Positions 15,822 through 24,070 of a DNA stretch of 41,468 nucleotides are shown here, piece after piece; position 1 is the stretch's first letter; the number at the start of each line of letters is the position of its first letter. A program made the translations under genes and the position numbers. The notes beneath the pieces were generated by a model that was not told where the DNA came from, ran no database searches, and worked only from the letters and a program-made list of their open reading frames with translations. The stretch is from assembly GCA_910579175.1 (NCBI GenBank), contig CAJTTB010000012.1, forward strand, positions 33,010-74,477. Direction: 5' to 3'. Source of the stretch: an uncultured Oscillospiraceae bacterium (GTDB lineage: Bacteria; Bacillota; Clostridia; Oscillospirales; Ruminococcaceae).

Positions 15822-17308
15822 CTGATCACTTCCTTCTTTATGGTCTCTATCATACTATCAATTGTGGCTTCCTTTGCAACAATGACATTCATCTGATACT
15901 TTTTCGCCTGTTGTGCAGTTTGTTCTCCAATGCAAACTGCACAAACACCAGTGTAATCAAAATCTGTACCAAAGGTTTGTACAAATCCCTTCACTGTTGA
16001 AGCGCTGGTAAATGCCACAATATCTTGTTCTTTTAATTCAATTGGTGCATGTTGGTTCATAACCGTTTCATAAATCGGCACATCATCAAATGCAACTTGA
16101 TGTCTAGCAAGGATTTCGGTCAATTGTTCTGTTCCATGTAAGGCTCTGGGAATCAATACTTTTTCTTGTGTATGAACTCGTTTTGCCAAACCTTCTGCCA
16201 ATGCATGGGCATCATAACACAGTGGCATATATTCCACCAAAATACCCCTTTGTTCAATTGCCTGTTTGGTAGCAGAGCCGATTGCTGCAAATTTTAAGCT
16301 GGATAGTGTTCGCACATCGATGCGGCTTTCTATTAACTTTTGAAAAAAGGCTTCCACTCCTGTTACACTGGTAAATACAATCCAACTATAAGTATACATC
16401 TCGCAAAAAGCCTGTCCCAATCGCGTATTACGCTGTAATACATGCGTTTGTATGGTTGGAAGTTCTACCACTTCCGCCCCCAAATCGCGCAACTTTTCCG
16501 CTAATACAGAAGCCCGTTTTTTTGGTCTTGTAACGATCACACGTCTTTGACCAAGTGGTCGATCTTCCGCCCAATGAAATCGCTCAGAAAGTTTACAGAC
16601 CTCTCCCACAACAATAATTGCTGGTGATTGTATCTGTTGTTTTAACGCTTGTTGTGCCAAATCAGAAATTGTTGCCACCACTCGTCGCTGATAGGCAGTT
16701 GTTCCCTGTTCCAATATTGCAGCAGGCATATGTTGATTCATTCCAGCTTTTAGCAGACCCTCACAAACCTCTGCAACAGCACCGACACCCATTAAAAACA
16801 CCAAGGTTCCACCTAATTTTGTCAAAGACTGATAGTCAATCTTTATCTTGCTATTATGCTTTTTATGGGCAGTAATAACATGAAAGGAAGAGGCATAGTC
16901 GCGATGTGTAATTGGAATCCCTGCATAAGCCGCTACACTCACCGCAGAAGTCACACCTGGCACGATTTCAAATGGAATTTGATGTTGTACCAACAATTCC
17001 AATTCTTCTCCTCCCCGTCCAAATACAAATGGGTCTCCCCCCTTTAAACGAACGACCCTTTGTCCTTTCTGTGCCTCCTCTAACAAAATTCGATTGATTT
17101 TTTCTTGAGGAATTGGATGACTGCCGGCAGTTTTCCCAACATTGATTTTTTTTGCTGTTAAGGGTATCAAATTCAGGATACCATACCCAACCAATTTATC
17201 ATATACCACTACATCTGCTTGTTGTAGTACAGTTTTTCCCTTTATTGTCAATAAACCTTCATCAGATGGACCAGCACCTACCAACCATACTTTTCCTTGT
17301 TTGTTCAT
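15818..17308 (-). CDS. cobA/hemD: Fused uroporphyrinogen-III C-methyltransferase / uroporphyrinogen-III synthase
   Basis: One 496-residue protein with two enzymes. Residues 1 to about 245 are SUMT (CobA), which methylates uroporphyrinogen III to precorrin-2 using SAM: VGAGPSDEGLLT (10-21), VRLKGGDPFVFGRGGEE, and GVTSAVSVAAYAGIPITHR. Residues about 255-496 are HemD, which closes hydroxymethylbilane to uroporphyrinogen III: RVIVTRPKKRA opening, IVFTSVTGVEAFF, and VAFTSASTVKGF near the end. The fusion is common in clostridia and channels the product to siroheme or cobalamin rather than to haem. GAGGGTG precedes the ATG. Confidence 0.95.
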   Translation of the reverse strand: MNKQGKVWLVGAGPSDEGLLTIKGKTVLQQADVVVYDKLVGYGILNLIPLTAKKINVGKTAGSHPIPQEKINRILLEEAQKGQRVVRLKGGDPFVFGRGGEELELLVQHQIPFEIVPGVTSAVSVAAYAGIPITHRDYASSFHVITAHKKHNSKIKIDYQSLTKLGGTLVFLMGVGAVAEVCEGLLKAGMNQHMPAAILEQGTTAYQRRVVATISDLAQQALKQQIQSPAIIVVGEVCKLSERFHWAEDRPLGQRRVIVTRPKKRASVLAEKLRDLGAEVVELPTIQTHVLQRNTRLGQAFCEMYTYSWIVFTSVTGVEAFFQKLIESRIDVRTLSSLKFAAIGSATKQAIEQRGILVEYMPLCYDAHALAEGLAKRVHTQEKVLIPRALHGTEQLTEILARHQVAFDDVPIYETVMNQHAPIELKEQDIVAFTSASTVKGFVQTFGTDFDYTGVCAVCIGEQTAQQAKKYQMNVIVAKEATIDSMIETIKKEVIR

Positions 17309-17328
17309 CCATACACCCTCAATACTTT

Positions 17329-18204
17329 CTATTTTTTTTGTTTTATTTTATGTGCGAGCTGTTCTCCAATCTGTCGCGCCTGTTCTACTGAGCCTATCTG
17401 TTCTTCTATCAAATAATGCTGCTCATCACAATATAAACCAGTCAATTTTAGTTGTGTGCCTGCTATTTCCGCATAAGCGGCAATCGGAGAGGAACAGCCT
17501 CCATTTAACACAGTGACAAACTCTCTCTCTGCCTCTGCCATTCTCTGTGAATCAATGTTATTTATCGTTTTTAAAAAGGAAAGATCATCTTCTTTTCTAC
17601 CCTGTATCGCCAAAATTGCCTGTCCGGCTGATGGAATCACTTCCTTTGTAGAAAAAAAACGGCTGATTCGATGAGACAAACCTGTGCGCTGTAAACCTGC
17701 TGCCGCCAATATCAGGGCAGAATATTCACCATCATCTAACTTCTTCAAACGAGTGATAATATTGCCCCGTGCCAATGCAAATTGTGGATTATGATATAAC
17801 TTTTGCAGTTGTATTTTTCTGCGTTGACTGGAAGTTCCGATTCTATCTTGCACCAATGAATAGGAACTCTGTTCGGGAAGCACCAAAACATCTCTGGGAT
17901 CTCCTCGTTTAGAATATGCAATCAATGGCAACTGTGTATTTACTTCCATAGGCATATCCTTTAAACTGTGTACCGTAATATCCACCTTATCTTCCAGCAA
18001 GGCATCATCTAATTCCTTTACAAACAATCCCTTTCCACCGATTTTATCCAAACTTTTTTGCAAAATCTTATCGCCGGTGGTTTTCATTGTAATGAGTTCT
18101 ATCTCTAGTTTGGGATAATGCTGCTGAATTTGGCAGATGATTTGCTTGGTTTGTTTGACTGCCAAAAGACTATCCCGACTTCCCACTCGAAGTTTTCTTC
18201 CCAT
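17329..18204 (-). CDS. hemC: Porphobilinogen deaminase (hydroxymethylbilane synthase)
   Basis: HemC polymerises four porphobilinogens to hydroxymethylbilane on a dipyrromethane cofactor. The 291-residue protein starts LRVGSRDSLLAVKQT, contains VHSLKDMPME and the arginine-rich stretch IGTSSQRRKIQL, and attaches its cofactor through Cys237 in LNGGCSSPIAAYA. The residues after that Cys (SSP) differ from the common QVP form. It lies between the sirC-like gene (12-nt gap) and cobA/hemD (20-nt gap). Confidence 0.95.
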   Translation of the reverse strand: MGRKLRVGSRDSLLAVKQTKQIICQIQQHYPKLEIELITMKTTGDKILQKSLDKIGGKGLFVKELDDALLEDKVDITVHSLKDMPMEVNTQLPLIAYSKRGDPRDVLVLPEQSSYSLVQDRIGTSSQRRKIQLQKLYHNPQFALARGNIITRLKKLDDGEYSALILAAAGLQRTGLSHRISRFFSTKEVIPSAGQAILAIQGRKEDDLSFLKTINNIDSQRMAEAEREFVTVLNGGCSSPIAAYAEIAGTQLKLTGLYCDEQHYLIEEQIGSVEQARQIGEQLAHKIKQKK

Positions 18205-18216
18205 AGTATCACCACC

Positions 18217-18696
18217 CTATTTTTCTGAAAACAACATTTGTTTCATACTGCGGATATTATCCGCAATCCGTTTTGCCAATTTGTGGTCTGTTCCACTGGC
18301 AGTCACACCAATTACCGAGGTGCCTTGTTGTATGACTGCGGGAAAATAAAAACTGCTCTCTTCCTTACAATCCGCCACACTTACGGGAATTTTCCACATT
18401 TCACACGCTTCAAAAACTTGATGATTGACGATTCTTTGATTGGTAGCAGCGATAACCATTCTTGCCCCTTTGACATCATCTTTCTGATATGCCCTTGCTA
18501 TCCAACAAAGTTTCTTTTGCTGATACCATGTAAAAATCTCATCAGACACTTCTGGAGCAATCACAATGATATCCGCCCCAAAGGGAAGCAGTGTTCGGAT
18601 TCTGCGCTCAGCAATCTTTCCTGCACCTACCACTACAATTTTTTCTTGTTCCAATGGGATAAACATCGGAAAATAAGCTATTTGTTTTACTTTCAT
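18217..18696 (-). CDS. Precorrin-2 dehydrogenase (SirC / Met8 N-terminal-like)
   Basis: The 159-residue protein matches the NAD-binding domain of siroheme synthases, which oxidise precorrin-2 to sirohydrochlorin. It has YFPMFIPLEQEKIVVVGAGK with the GAGKIAERR Rossmann loop, IAATNQRIVN, VSVADCKEESSFYFPAVI (containing the catalytic-type Asp), and SVIGVTASGTDHKLAKRI. The C-terminal helical chelatase part of Met8/CysG is absent, so iron or cobalt insertion needs another protein. The frame runs upstream to 18762, but that part is hemA read in another frame. The true ATG overlaps the hemA stop as TGATG, giving start 18696. Confidence 0.88.
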   Translation of the reverse strand: MKVKQIAYFPMFIPLEQEKIVVVGAGKIAERRIRTLLPFGADIIVIAPEVSDEIFTWYQQKKLCWIARAYQKDDVKGARMVIAATNQRIVNHQVFEACEMWKIPVSVADCKEESSFYFPAVIQQGTSVIGVTASGTDHKLAKRIADNIRSMKQMLFSEK

Positions 18697-19925
18697 CACG
18701 CAAACTCTTTTCGCTTTGATTGTTCTACCGCTTCTTCCAATCCAATGACACAGCGCTTCCATTCCTCTCGGTCAAGATGTTCCCGCAAATCAAACAACAA
18801 TTTCATAACCGCCTTTTGGGAAGCAATATCCATATTTCTGCGAAATTGATATCGCTGCGTTTCATCAATTGAAAGCTGCTTTAATTGTTTTTTCGTTCTG
18901 CCCACAATATCTAAACTAGTTTGTTTTCCAATCTTCTCAATGGTTGGTATCCACTCGCGAAGGTCATACCAATCCTCAAAATCCTGTTCATATTCTGATA
19001 AGATTCGCTTTGCCTTTTGGATCTGTTGTTGGTCTTTTTCACGAGACAAATCACCCAAATCATCTACATTATATAATGTCACAGTATCCAACTTTTCCAA
19101 TTCTGGATCAATGTCCCTTGGAACTGCCAAATCCACCAAAACAATTGGTTTTTGACTCAATATCTGGGCGGTTTCTTCATATTTTAAGGTATGGTGTGGG
19201 CTTCTTGTCGCGCTGATTACAATTTGTTGTTCTGATAGCTTCTCTACCCGCTCATCGTAATTTAACACCCGACAGCCCCCTGGAATCATCACATCTTGAT
19301 GTTTATACTGTCTCATGGTCATCATAACTTTACAGTGTTGTTTTACCAATTCAGATGCCACCAGACGTCCCATCTCACCATTGCCAATCACCATACAACA
19401 AATTCCCTGTAAACTTTCAAATTGTTGTTTTAATAACTCTATGGTTGCCACTGCCATAGAGCGATCTGCCACAGTCAAACGCACATTACTCTTTACCTTT
19501 TTTGCAGCGGTCACTGCATCTCGAAATAAAATTTCCAATACCGTATCTATGGTGTGTTGTTCTCTTGCAAATAAAAGTGCATCCTTTATTTGGGTCAGAA
19601 TTTGGTCTTCTCCAAAGATTTGCGAATTTAATCCACAAGCAAGCTCCATTAGATAGTGAACCGCCATCATACCTTCGCGCTGAATAAAGATATTGCTTTT
19701 CTCCTCATTTGACAGATCTTTTCCATCACAGAGCATATCTACCAAAGAAATGTCAGTTTTTCCGCTCACCCATAATTCTGTGCGATTGCAGGTGGATATC
19801 ACCACACAACCAGACAGATGAAATTTTTCTTTTAATTTTACCATCGTTTCAGCAAGTGTTGACTTTGTATAAGAGAATAATTCACGTTGTTGAATATTCG
19901 CATGACAATAATCAATTCCCGCCAT
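18696..19925 (-). CDS. hemA: Glutamyl-tRNA reductase
   Basis: HemA reduces glutamyl-tRNA with NADPH to glutamate-1-semialdehyde, the first committed step of the C5 pathway. Marks: catalytic Cys in VVISTCNRTELW (Cys46 from this start, about Cys50 in the family), GLNSQIFGEDQIL, the NADPH loop VIGNGEMGRL, and VDLAVPRDIDPEL. The frame continues to an ATG at 20000, which would add 25 residues. I prefer ATG 19925 (MAGIDYCHANIQQREL) because GGAG is 6 nt upstream, the family N-terminus begins there, and the promoter -10 (19989-19994) lies inside the longer frame. First gene of the hem operon. Confidence 0.93.
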   Translation of the reverse strand: MAGIDYCHANIQQRELFSYTKSTLAETMVKLKEKFHLSGCVVISTCNRTELWVSGKTDISLVDMLCDGKDLSNEEKSNIFIQREGMMAVHYLMELACGLNSQIFGEDQILTQIKDALLFAREQHTIDTVLEILFRDAVTAAKKVKSNVRLTVADRSMAVATIELLKQQFESLQGICCMVIGNGEMGRLVASELVKQHCKVMMTMRQYKHQDVMIPGGCRVLNYDERVEKLSEQQIVISATRSPHHTLKYEETAQILSQKPIVLVDLAVPRDIDPELEKLDTVTLYNVDDLGDLSREKDQQQIQKAKRILSEYEQDFEDWYDLREWIPTIEKIGKQTSLDIVGRTKKQLKQLSIDETQRYQFRRNMDIASQKAVMKLLFDLREHLDREEWKRCVIGLEEAVEQSKRKEFA

Positions 19926-19988
19926 TTTCAGCTCCACGTCAATTAAACAACCTTTCTTTTTTAACTCAAAAAGTTTTTCTGACAATTC

Positions 19989-20017
19989 ATTGTAGTCCAT
20001 TCTACCATCAAAGTCAA
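19989..20017 (-). promoter_or_regulatory. Promoter of the hem operon
   Basis: Minus strand TTGACT (20012-20017), exactly 17 bp, TACAAT (19989-19994). Transcription should start near 19982, leaving a leader of about 57 nt before the hemA ATG at 19925. Confidence 0.7.
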
Positions 20018-20073
20018 CTCAGACACAAAAATTTGACAGAATTTTGCTAAAAATAAAATTATTTTTTGCATAT

Positions 20074-20103
20074 AAAAAACCATTGTAAATACAATGGTTT
20101 TTT
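20074..20103. terminator. Bidirectional terminator between the phage-like cluster and the hem operon
   Basis: AAAAAACCATTGTA and TACAATGGTTTTTT form a perfect 14-bp stem with A- and T-runs. On the minus strand it ends the phage-like operon and insulates the hem promoter. Confidence 0.88.
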
Positions 20104-20199
20104 ATAATGGAATAACCTATTTTATTGGCGGTCCGCGAAATTACAAAAAATATCTCTTTTCCCTCGTGCCCGCAGGCACCTTTTTGACACACAATACTT
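20104..20199. repeat. Possible dispersed intergenic element with small GC-rich hairpin
   Basis: Non-coding stretch between the last phage-like gene and the terminator. On the minus strand it holds GTGCC-TGCG-GGCAC and a CGCGGACCGCC block, markedly more GC-rich than its surroundings. A spurious minus-strand frame through it reads KGACGHEGKEIFFVISRTAN. I remember similar spurious peptides recurring in clostridial annotations, which suggests a dispersed repeat. That is memory and needs a genome-wide search. Confidence 0.3.
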
Positions 20200-20703
20200 T
20201 TAACCGACAGAAACTTGAACTTCAGCAGTGGCATGAACAGGCAATAAACTTTGAATAAACGCTTTCTTTTCTGTGCTGTCTGCCATAAATTTTTGGTCCT
20301 TTATCACCCTTACCACGATTTTTTTCGTATTGACATGCTCTGTTATTTCCGCTGTCATACCACCACTTTCAATCGCTTTTAAGATCTCTTTTTTAGAAAA
20401 ACTATTATCATGAATACAAAGGCGCTTTTTTTGACATTCTATCTTCTTTTGTTTTTGTGCTTTCTCTGATGCTGACATAGGGTAAGGTGTTTCTTTTAGA
20501 TGACACAATCGTTCAAAATAATACCCATAGGGATTCTCTATCTCATCTAAAAAACAATATTTTGCAATCTTTTCTGATTGCTCAAAAAGTTGTTGTAGTT
20601 GTTCTGAATAAACCTTCATCTCCGCCTCTATGAAACTATTTCCATTGAGCCGATAAAGACACATTGATTTTAATTTTTGATAAATCCGCTGATAACAATC
20701 CAT
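20200..20703 (-). CDS. XkdU/YmfQ-like (DUF2313) phage baseplate protein
   Basis: The 167-residue protein occupies the XkdU place, directly after the baseplate J-like gene (2-nt gap). The pattern of an N-terminal helical region with YSEQLQQLFEQSEKIAKYCFLDE, then ERLCHLKETPYPMSASEKAQ, then a C-terminal alpha/beta part ending in LLPVHATAEVQVSVG, fits the DUF2313 family, which joins the baseplate to receptor-binding parts in contractile tails. AAAGGA precedes the ATG. No tail-fibre gene (XkdV-like) follows; the operon ends here at a terminator. Confidence 0.6.
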   Translation of the reverse strand: MDCYQRIYQKLKSMCLYRLNGNSFIEAEMKVYSEQLQQLFEQSEKIAKYCFLDEIENPYGYYFERLCHLKETPYPMSASEKAQKQKKIECQKKRLCIHDNSFSKKEILKAIESGGMTAEITEHVNTKKIVVRVIKDQKFMADSTEKKAFIQSLLPVHATAEVQVSVG

Positions 20704-20705
20704 CT

Positions 20706-21773
20706 TTAACTGTCCTTTCTTTTCATCTTTACTGTAATCGTTCCAGGCATTACAATTTGATCATTTTCAATGGTGACCAAGGTAGTTGGCTGTTCAAAAA
20801 CAACCTCACGATATCCAGTTACGACCTCTTTCATGCTGTCCGCCAGACTATAAGGATTGATATCTTGACCAATTCCCATCTGATATAATTGGTCTTCTAA
20901 AAAAGTGCTTGCCATTCCCTGTTGTGCTACTTGATTTTGCATACTCTCCACATAGACAGTCACAACGAGATTTTGCACAATTATCTCTGGCTTTTTGACA
21001 ACCACATCAATATTTAATTCCCTGTTTTCCTCTATCACCTGTTTTACCTGTTGACAAAGAGAATCTGGAGTCATTCGGAACATATCAGAAATATACAGTT
21101 GTAGCTGATGGCTGGTTGTATGAAATATCGCTTTTGCAGACCAAACATTTGGGCAGCTCATTGCCAAATCCTCATAAAATTTTAAATTTGCTCCATTTGA
21201 TATGCGAATATAGGATTCTAATAGCCGCTTTCGATAAACTTCTTCTGGTTCTTGTTCTACACCACCCGCAAATGCTTCTAGATTGATTACCGAATCAACA
21301 CCTGCAATTCCTGTTACCAGTGTATCAATCTTCCTTGCTTGAATGTTTGTATTTTTTCCCATTTGATTGGCAATCGCTGGAATATCAACACTTGTTTTGC
21401 CCGCCGCCAATATACCATCTTGCGTCGTGCTGTACATCACTGTTCCACCAGCAGAAGAAGTGCAAATGGTTCCCTTTGGGATTGCAATATTTTGTGCGGC
21501 AGCAGTTTTTCGTTGAAATTGAATCACTCCAACAGAAGCTGCAGCTTTTCTTCTCTGTATATCCCTTATCTGTCCATGCCGTTCCAAATAGACTCCTGTA
21601 GCTGTCTGAGGAAAACTCTGTTTGGTGTAAAATTCAATTTGCTCATAGATTTGCGCCATCTCTTCTGCAATGATACTCATACGCATACCCAAATCCCCAT
21701 CATCTGCGATGGTTTCTCCAGTTTCTTCTAAAAAACGCGATTTCATCTTTTGATAAATGGCATCTTGTTTCAC
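20706..21773 (-). CDS. Baseplate J-like protein (XkdT-like)
   Basis: Baseplate wedge protein of contractile tails. The 355-residue protein has the Baseplate_J layout: helical N-terminus (MSIIAEEMAQIYEQIEFYTKQ), the conserved YLERHGQIRDIQRR segment, IPKGTICTSSAGGTVMYST, GGVEQEPEEVYRKRLLESY, and beta repeats that carry LQLYISDM and IVQNLVVTVYVES. GTG start with AAGGAGG 10 nt upstream. It lies between the gp25-like and XkdU-like genes, as in PBSX. Confidence 0.88.
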   Translation of the reverse strand: MKQDAIYQKMKSRFLEETGETIADDGDLGMRMSIIAEEMAQIYEQIEFYTKQSFPQTATGVYLERHGQIRDIQRRKAAASVGVIQFQRKTAAAQNIAIPKGTICTSSAGGTVMYSTTQDGILAAGKTSVDIPAIANQMGKNTNIQARKIDTLVTGIAGVDSVINLEAFAGGVEQEPEEVYRKRLLESYIRISNGANLKFYEDLAMSCPNVWSAKAIFHTTSHQLQLYISDMFRMTPDSLCQQVKQVIEENRELNIDVVVKKPEIIVQNLVVTVYVESMQNQVAQQGMASTFLEDQLYQMGIGQDINPYSLADSMKEVVTGYREVVFEQPTTLVTIENDQIVMPGTITVKMKRKDS

Positions 21774-21776
21774 TTT

Positions 21777-22142
21777 TTATCGTCCTCCTTCGGTATTTAG
21801 TGTCAATGTTGTAGGCTTTCCAGCAATATCCAAATAGATTATCAAATAAAGTCGTTTTTCTGTCGTATCCAATTTTCTTTCTATTTCCAATACAGATACT
21901 TCTTCTATCTCTCTCAGCGCTTCATTGACGATAGAAAATAGTGTTAAATTGTCTGTCTGTGCAATATCCAACCCAGCTAGTTCGCTTCCCCACTCTGGGT
22001 GAAGTGCAAAACTGCCCTTTTTCATCGTCAAGCGAATGATAATTCTCTGTATCAGCTCATCTGTTCCAGAAACCAATTTCATACCGCCGCATAAGTCGGG
22101 AGACATATCCCCCTGAATCAACAGTGTATCGATTGTTATCAC
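21777..22142 (-). CDS. gp25/W-like baseplate wedge protein (XkdS-like, DUF2634)
   Basis: The 121-residue protein fits the small wedge protein that nucleates sheath assembly: MKLVSGTDELIQRIIIRL, GSFALHPEWGSELAGL, EALREIEEVSVLEIERKLD, then a beta hairpin. The EIE-centred region is typical of gp25-like domains. It starts at GTG 22142, two nucleotides after the preceding stop; no strong Shine-Dalgarno is present, so translation is probably coupled. Confidence 0.7.
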   Translation of the reverse strand: MITIDTLLIQGDMSPDLCGGMKLVSGTDELIQRIIIRLTMKKGSFALHPEWGSELAGLDIAQTDNLTLFSIVNEALREIEEVSVLEIERKLDTTEKRLYLIIYLDIAGKPTTLTLNTEGGR

Positions 22143-22144
22143 CT

Positions 22145-22489
22145 CTAATTATGTTCTATCTGCCCATCTGGACGGATACGCAAATTATTGATTTCAACAT
22201 CTCCGTTTTTTTTCAAACAGATATAAGCACCACTTTTTGCCTGAATAAAAACCTCCTCATTTGTTTTGGGGCTATCCCAAATTCTTCCCAAAATCACCTG
22301 CTCTCCATTTTCCAATGGCAATAATATCACCGTTTCACCCTCAATTGGATAACTGGTAATCCCAAAAGGCAATATCTGCTTTACTTTTTTCAGTTCTCTC
22401 TTGTCTATGGTATCAATACCACTTCCAACCGCCACCACCTGTCCAATGGTTGCCTGTGGCTTTCTGTCTATCCGTTCATAATGATTCAT
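22145..22489 (-). CDS. Small baseplate spike/OB-fold protein (XkdR or gpV-like)
   Basis: The 114-residue protein has an N-terminal OB-like domain (GQVVAVGSGIDTIDK, then ETVILLPLENGEQVILGRI) and a short repetitive beta tail (IFIQ-like strands VFIQAKSGAYICLK, GDVEINNLRIRPDGQIEH). This is the layout of gpV/gp5-type tail spikes in miniature: OB fold followed by a beta-prism or beta-helix. By position it takes the XkdR slot between XkdQ-like and XkdS-like genes. GGAGG precedes the ATG. Function as a membrane-piercing tip is inference. Confidence 0.6.
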   Translation of the reverse strand: MNHYERIDRKPQATIGQVVAVGSGIDTIDKRELKKVKQILPFGITSYPIEGETVILLPLENGEQVILGRIWDSPKTNEEVFIQAKSGAYICLKKNGDVEINNLRIRPDGQIEHN

Positions 22490-22506
22490 TGTGTTCCTCC
22501 ATCATC

Positions 22507-23460
22507 TTATACCACCTGTTTATCCCACAATTTTAATTTTGTTATCAATCCATCTTTTCCAACTTCATATACAACCTGTGCAACATAAAGATTGTCATAT
22601 GTTCCAAGTTTATCTTGAAAAATACAATTATCACCTACTTGAATGAATACAATTCCTGCAATGAACAATGTAATCTCTAAATAGGCCATCTGATACTCCT
22701 TTATGCGATTTTCACCGCTCAACTTGATATGATTTTCCCATTGTCTTGCTGGGTGATAATAGCGCTCTCGTACAATGCCCAGCGTTTCTGCCAGATGATT
22801 GCGCAAAACCTGTTGATAAAAAGCTCCATTTTCTCCTCTATCTGTCTGAATATATAGTTTTGAAATCATCTGATAACGATCTTCTTGTATGGAAGATTCA
22901 TAAAATCCAATCGCATCCCTTTGTATATTGGAAAACAAATATGTTTTTTCAGAAAAAGGAGTTAAACAAATCGTTTGTTGATTATGTAGATAGGGGGTTT
23001 TTCCATAAGCAAGACGACAAAACAACTGAATAAATTCCCAATGTGACATTCCCTTTTCCGCTAAAATCTGTCTTAAACAAGCATTATAGGGAAATTGAAA
23101 ACGGTCAATTCCATAGGGAACCGCATGTTCTCTTATCAGTTGTTGGGCTGTTATCGAAAAGTATAATCTGGCACGCACTTCATTGTCCAACAGCAAAGCT
23201 GCACGACTACGGCACTGTAATTGCGTATAATACCCATCTTTTGTAATGCTGGTTTTCTGAACATCTACAATTCCTTCAAAAAATATTGTTCCCTGATATT
23301 GGGCAGACAATTTCATAATTCTCTGGGGTACAATTTCATCTAAAATCATCAAATCAAGCTGATCCGCTGGGGTCAAGCGATCACTTTGAAAGCGAATATC
23401 CACAATTTTCCGAAGCTGAATTTCTTTGCCCTTACTTGTAATTCCCTGAATTATCACCAT
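22507..23460 (-). CDS. XkdQ-like baseplate hub protein
   Basis: The 317-residue protein is in the XkdQ/YqbQ place, whose members are gpD/gp27-like hub proteins that sit on top of the spike. Visible features: beta-rich start (IRFQSDRLTPADQLDLMIL, FFEGIVDVQ), a central domain with ITAQQLIREHAVPYGIDRF and MSHWEFIQLFCRLAY, and the C-terminal beta domain ending in VVYEVGKDGLITKLKL. The phrase on dynamic retrieval of late control D proteins fits EFIQLFCRLAYGKTPYL. AGGAG lies 8 nt before the ATG, immediately after the stop of the preceding gene. Confidence 0.75.
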   Translation of the reverse strand: MVIIQGITSKGKEIQLRKIVDIRFQSDRLTPADQLDLMILDEIVPQRIMKLSAQYQGTIFFEGIVDVQKTSITKDGYYTQLQCRSRAALLLDNEVRARLYFSITAQQLIREHAVPYGIDRFQFPYNACLRQILAEKGMSHWEFIQLFCRLAYGKTPYLHNQQTICLTPFSEKTYLFSNIQRDAIGFYESSIQEDRYQMISKLYIQTDRGENGAFYQQVLRNHLAETLGIVRERYYHPARQWENHIKLSGENRIKEYQMAYLEITLFIAGIVFIQVGDNCIFQDKLGTYDNLYVAQVVYEVGKDGLITKLKLWDKQVV

Positions 23461-23841
23461 CTAATAAGCTCCTATCCGACTTTTTTCACAATCTTCTGTA
23501 AAGGTAAATTGATAGTGAAGCATTCTAGGTCCTGCTTCCCCTACAATAGAAAGCTCTGAAAAATAACAGTCAATCGGTTTTTCATTTGGAAGATATAATA
23601 ATCCGCTACTTGATTCTAAAAACAATTTTTGCAGTGTGTTAAATTCCTTTAACATCTGCTCTCCCGTTAAGGTTCCCTGCCCTGTAATAATCTGTGGAAA
23701 AAATCCCAAATCCTGTATCATAGGTGTTCCAAATGGATTGAGAAACACCTTTAAATTGCGGCTGTCCTGAATCTGAAATCGAGCTGGATAATAGCGAAAT
23801 TCATAACCTTTAAATCGAAATTTTTCTATCTGCTCTTCCAT
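23461..23841 (-). CDS. XkdP-like tail protein, short and without LysM
   Basis: By position (between the chaperone region and XkdQ-like hub) this 126-residue protein takes the XkdP place. XkdP of PBSX is about 235 residues with a C-terminal LysM domain. Here only the N-terminal part appears: YEFRYYPARFQIQDSRNLKV, DLGFFPQIITGQGTLTGEQM, LQKLFLESSSGLLYLPNEKP, and an LHYQFTFTED strand. No LysM or lysozyme-like domain is seen. GGAGGG sits 5 nt before the ATG. The assignment rests on order plus general resemblance. Confidence 0.6.
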   Translation of the reverse strand: MEEQIEKFRFKGYEFRYYPARFQIQDSRNLKVFLNPFGTPMIQDLGFFPQIITGQGTLTGEQMLKEFNTLQKLFLESSSGLLYLPNEKPIDCYFSELSIVGEAGPRMLHYQFTFTEDCEKSRIGAY

Positions 23842-23842
23842 C

Positions 23843-24070
23843 TTATCCCTCCAAATTCAAATCCTGTACACTGCGGCGCAGTTCTTTTTGTTCCCATTGT
23901 TGCCATGTTTGTGCCTTTATCGCCGGTTGAGCAAACCATTGATTTTGATTATTACCCAAAAAGTCCACTGGCTTTTTCTTGACCATAACATGATTAGACA
24001 CCGGTTGTGGTGTTTTCTTAGAGTTTATGGTGTCTATCATTCGATTTATCTGTTTTTGAAACAACTTCAA
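23843..24070 (-). CDS. Short frame overlapping the chaperone gene: possible frameshift extension or tiny tail protein
   Basis: A 75-codon frame that overlaps the end of the XkdN-like gene by 53 nt in the +1 frame. It is hydrophilic and Gln/Lys-rich (PVDFLGNNQNQWFAQPAIKA, TWQQWEQKELRRSVQDLNL) with no hydrophobic segment. It can start only at TTG 24070 (AAGGTG too close) or ATG 24040 (no clear ribosome site). It may instead be reached by ribosome slippage: TCA AAA ACA in the chaperone frame has five A's (24051-24059 region). Tail-assembly chaperones of many phages are extended by frameshift exactly here. It sits where the tape measure should be but is far too short to be a normal one. Confidence 0.5.
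   Translation of the reverse strand: MKLFQKQINRMIDTINSKKTPQPVSNHVMVKKKPVDFLGNNQNQWFAQPAIKAQTWQQWEQKELRRSVQDLNLEG

Noticed and set aside
20019..20234. Minus-strand 71-codon frame containing KGACGHEG
   Set aside because: It crosses the terminator between the phage-like and hem operons and the end of the XkdU-like gene; more likely an intergenic repeat read by chance.
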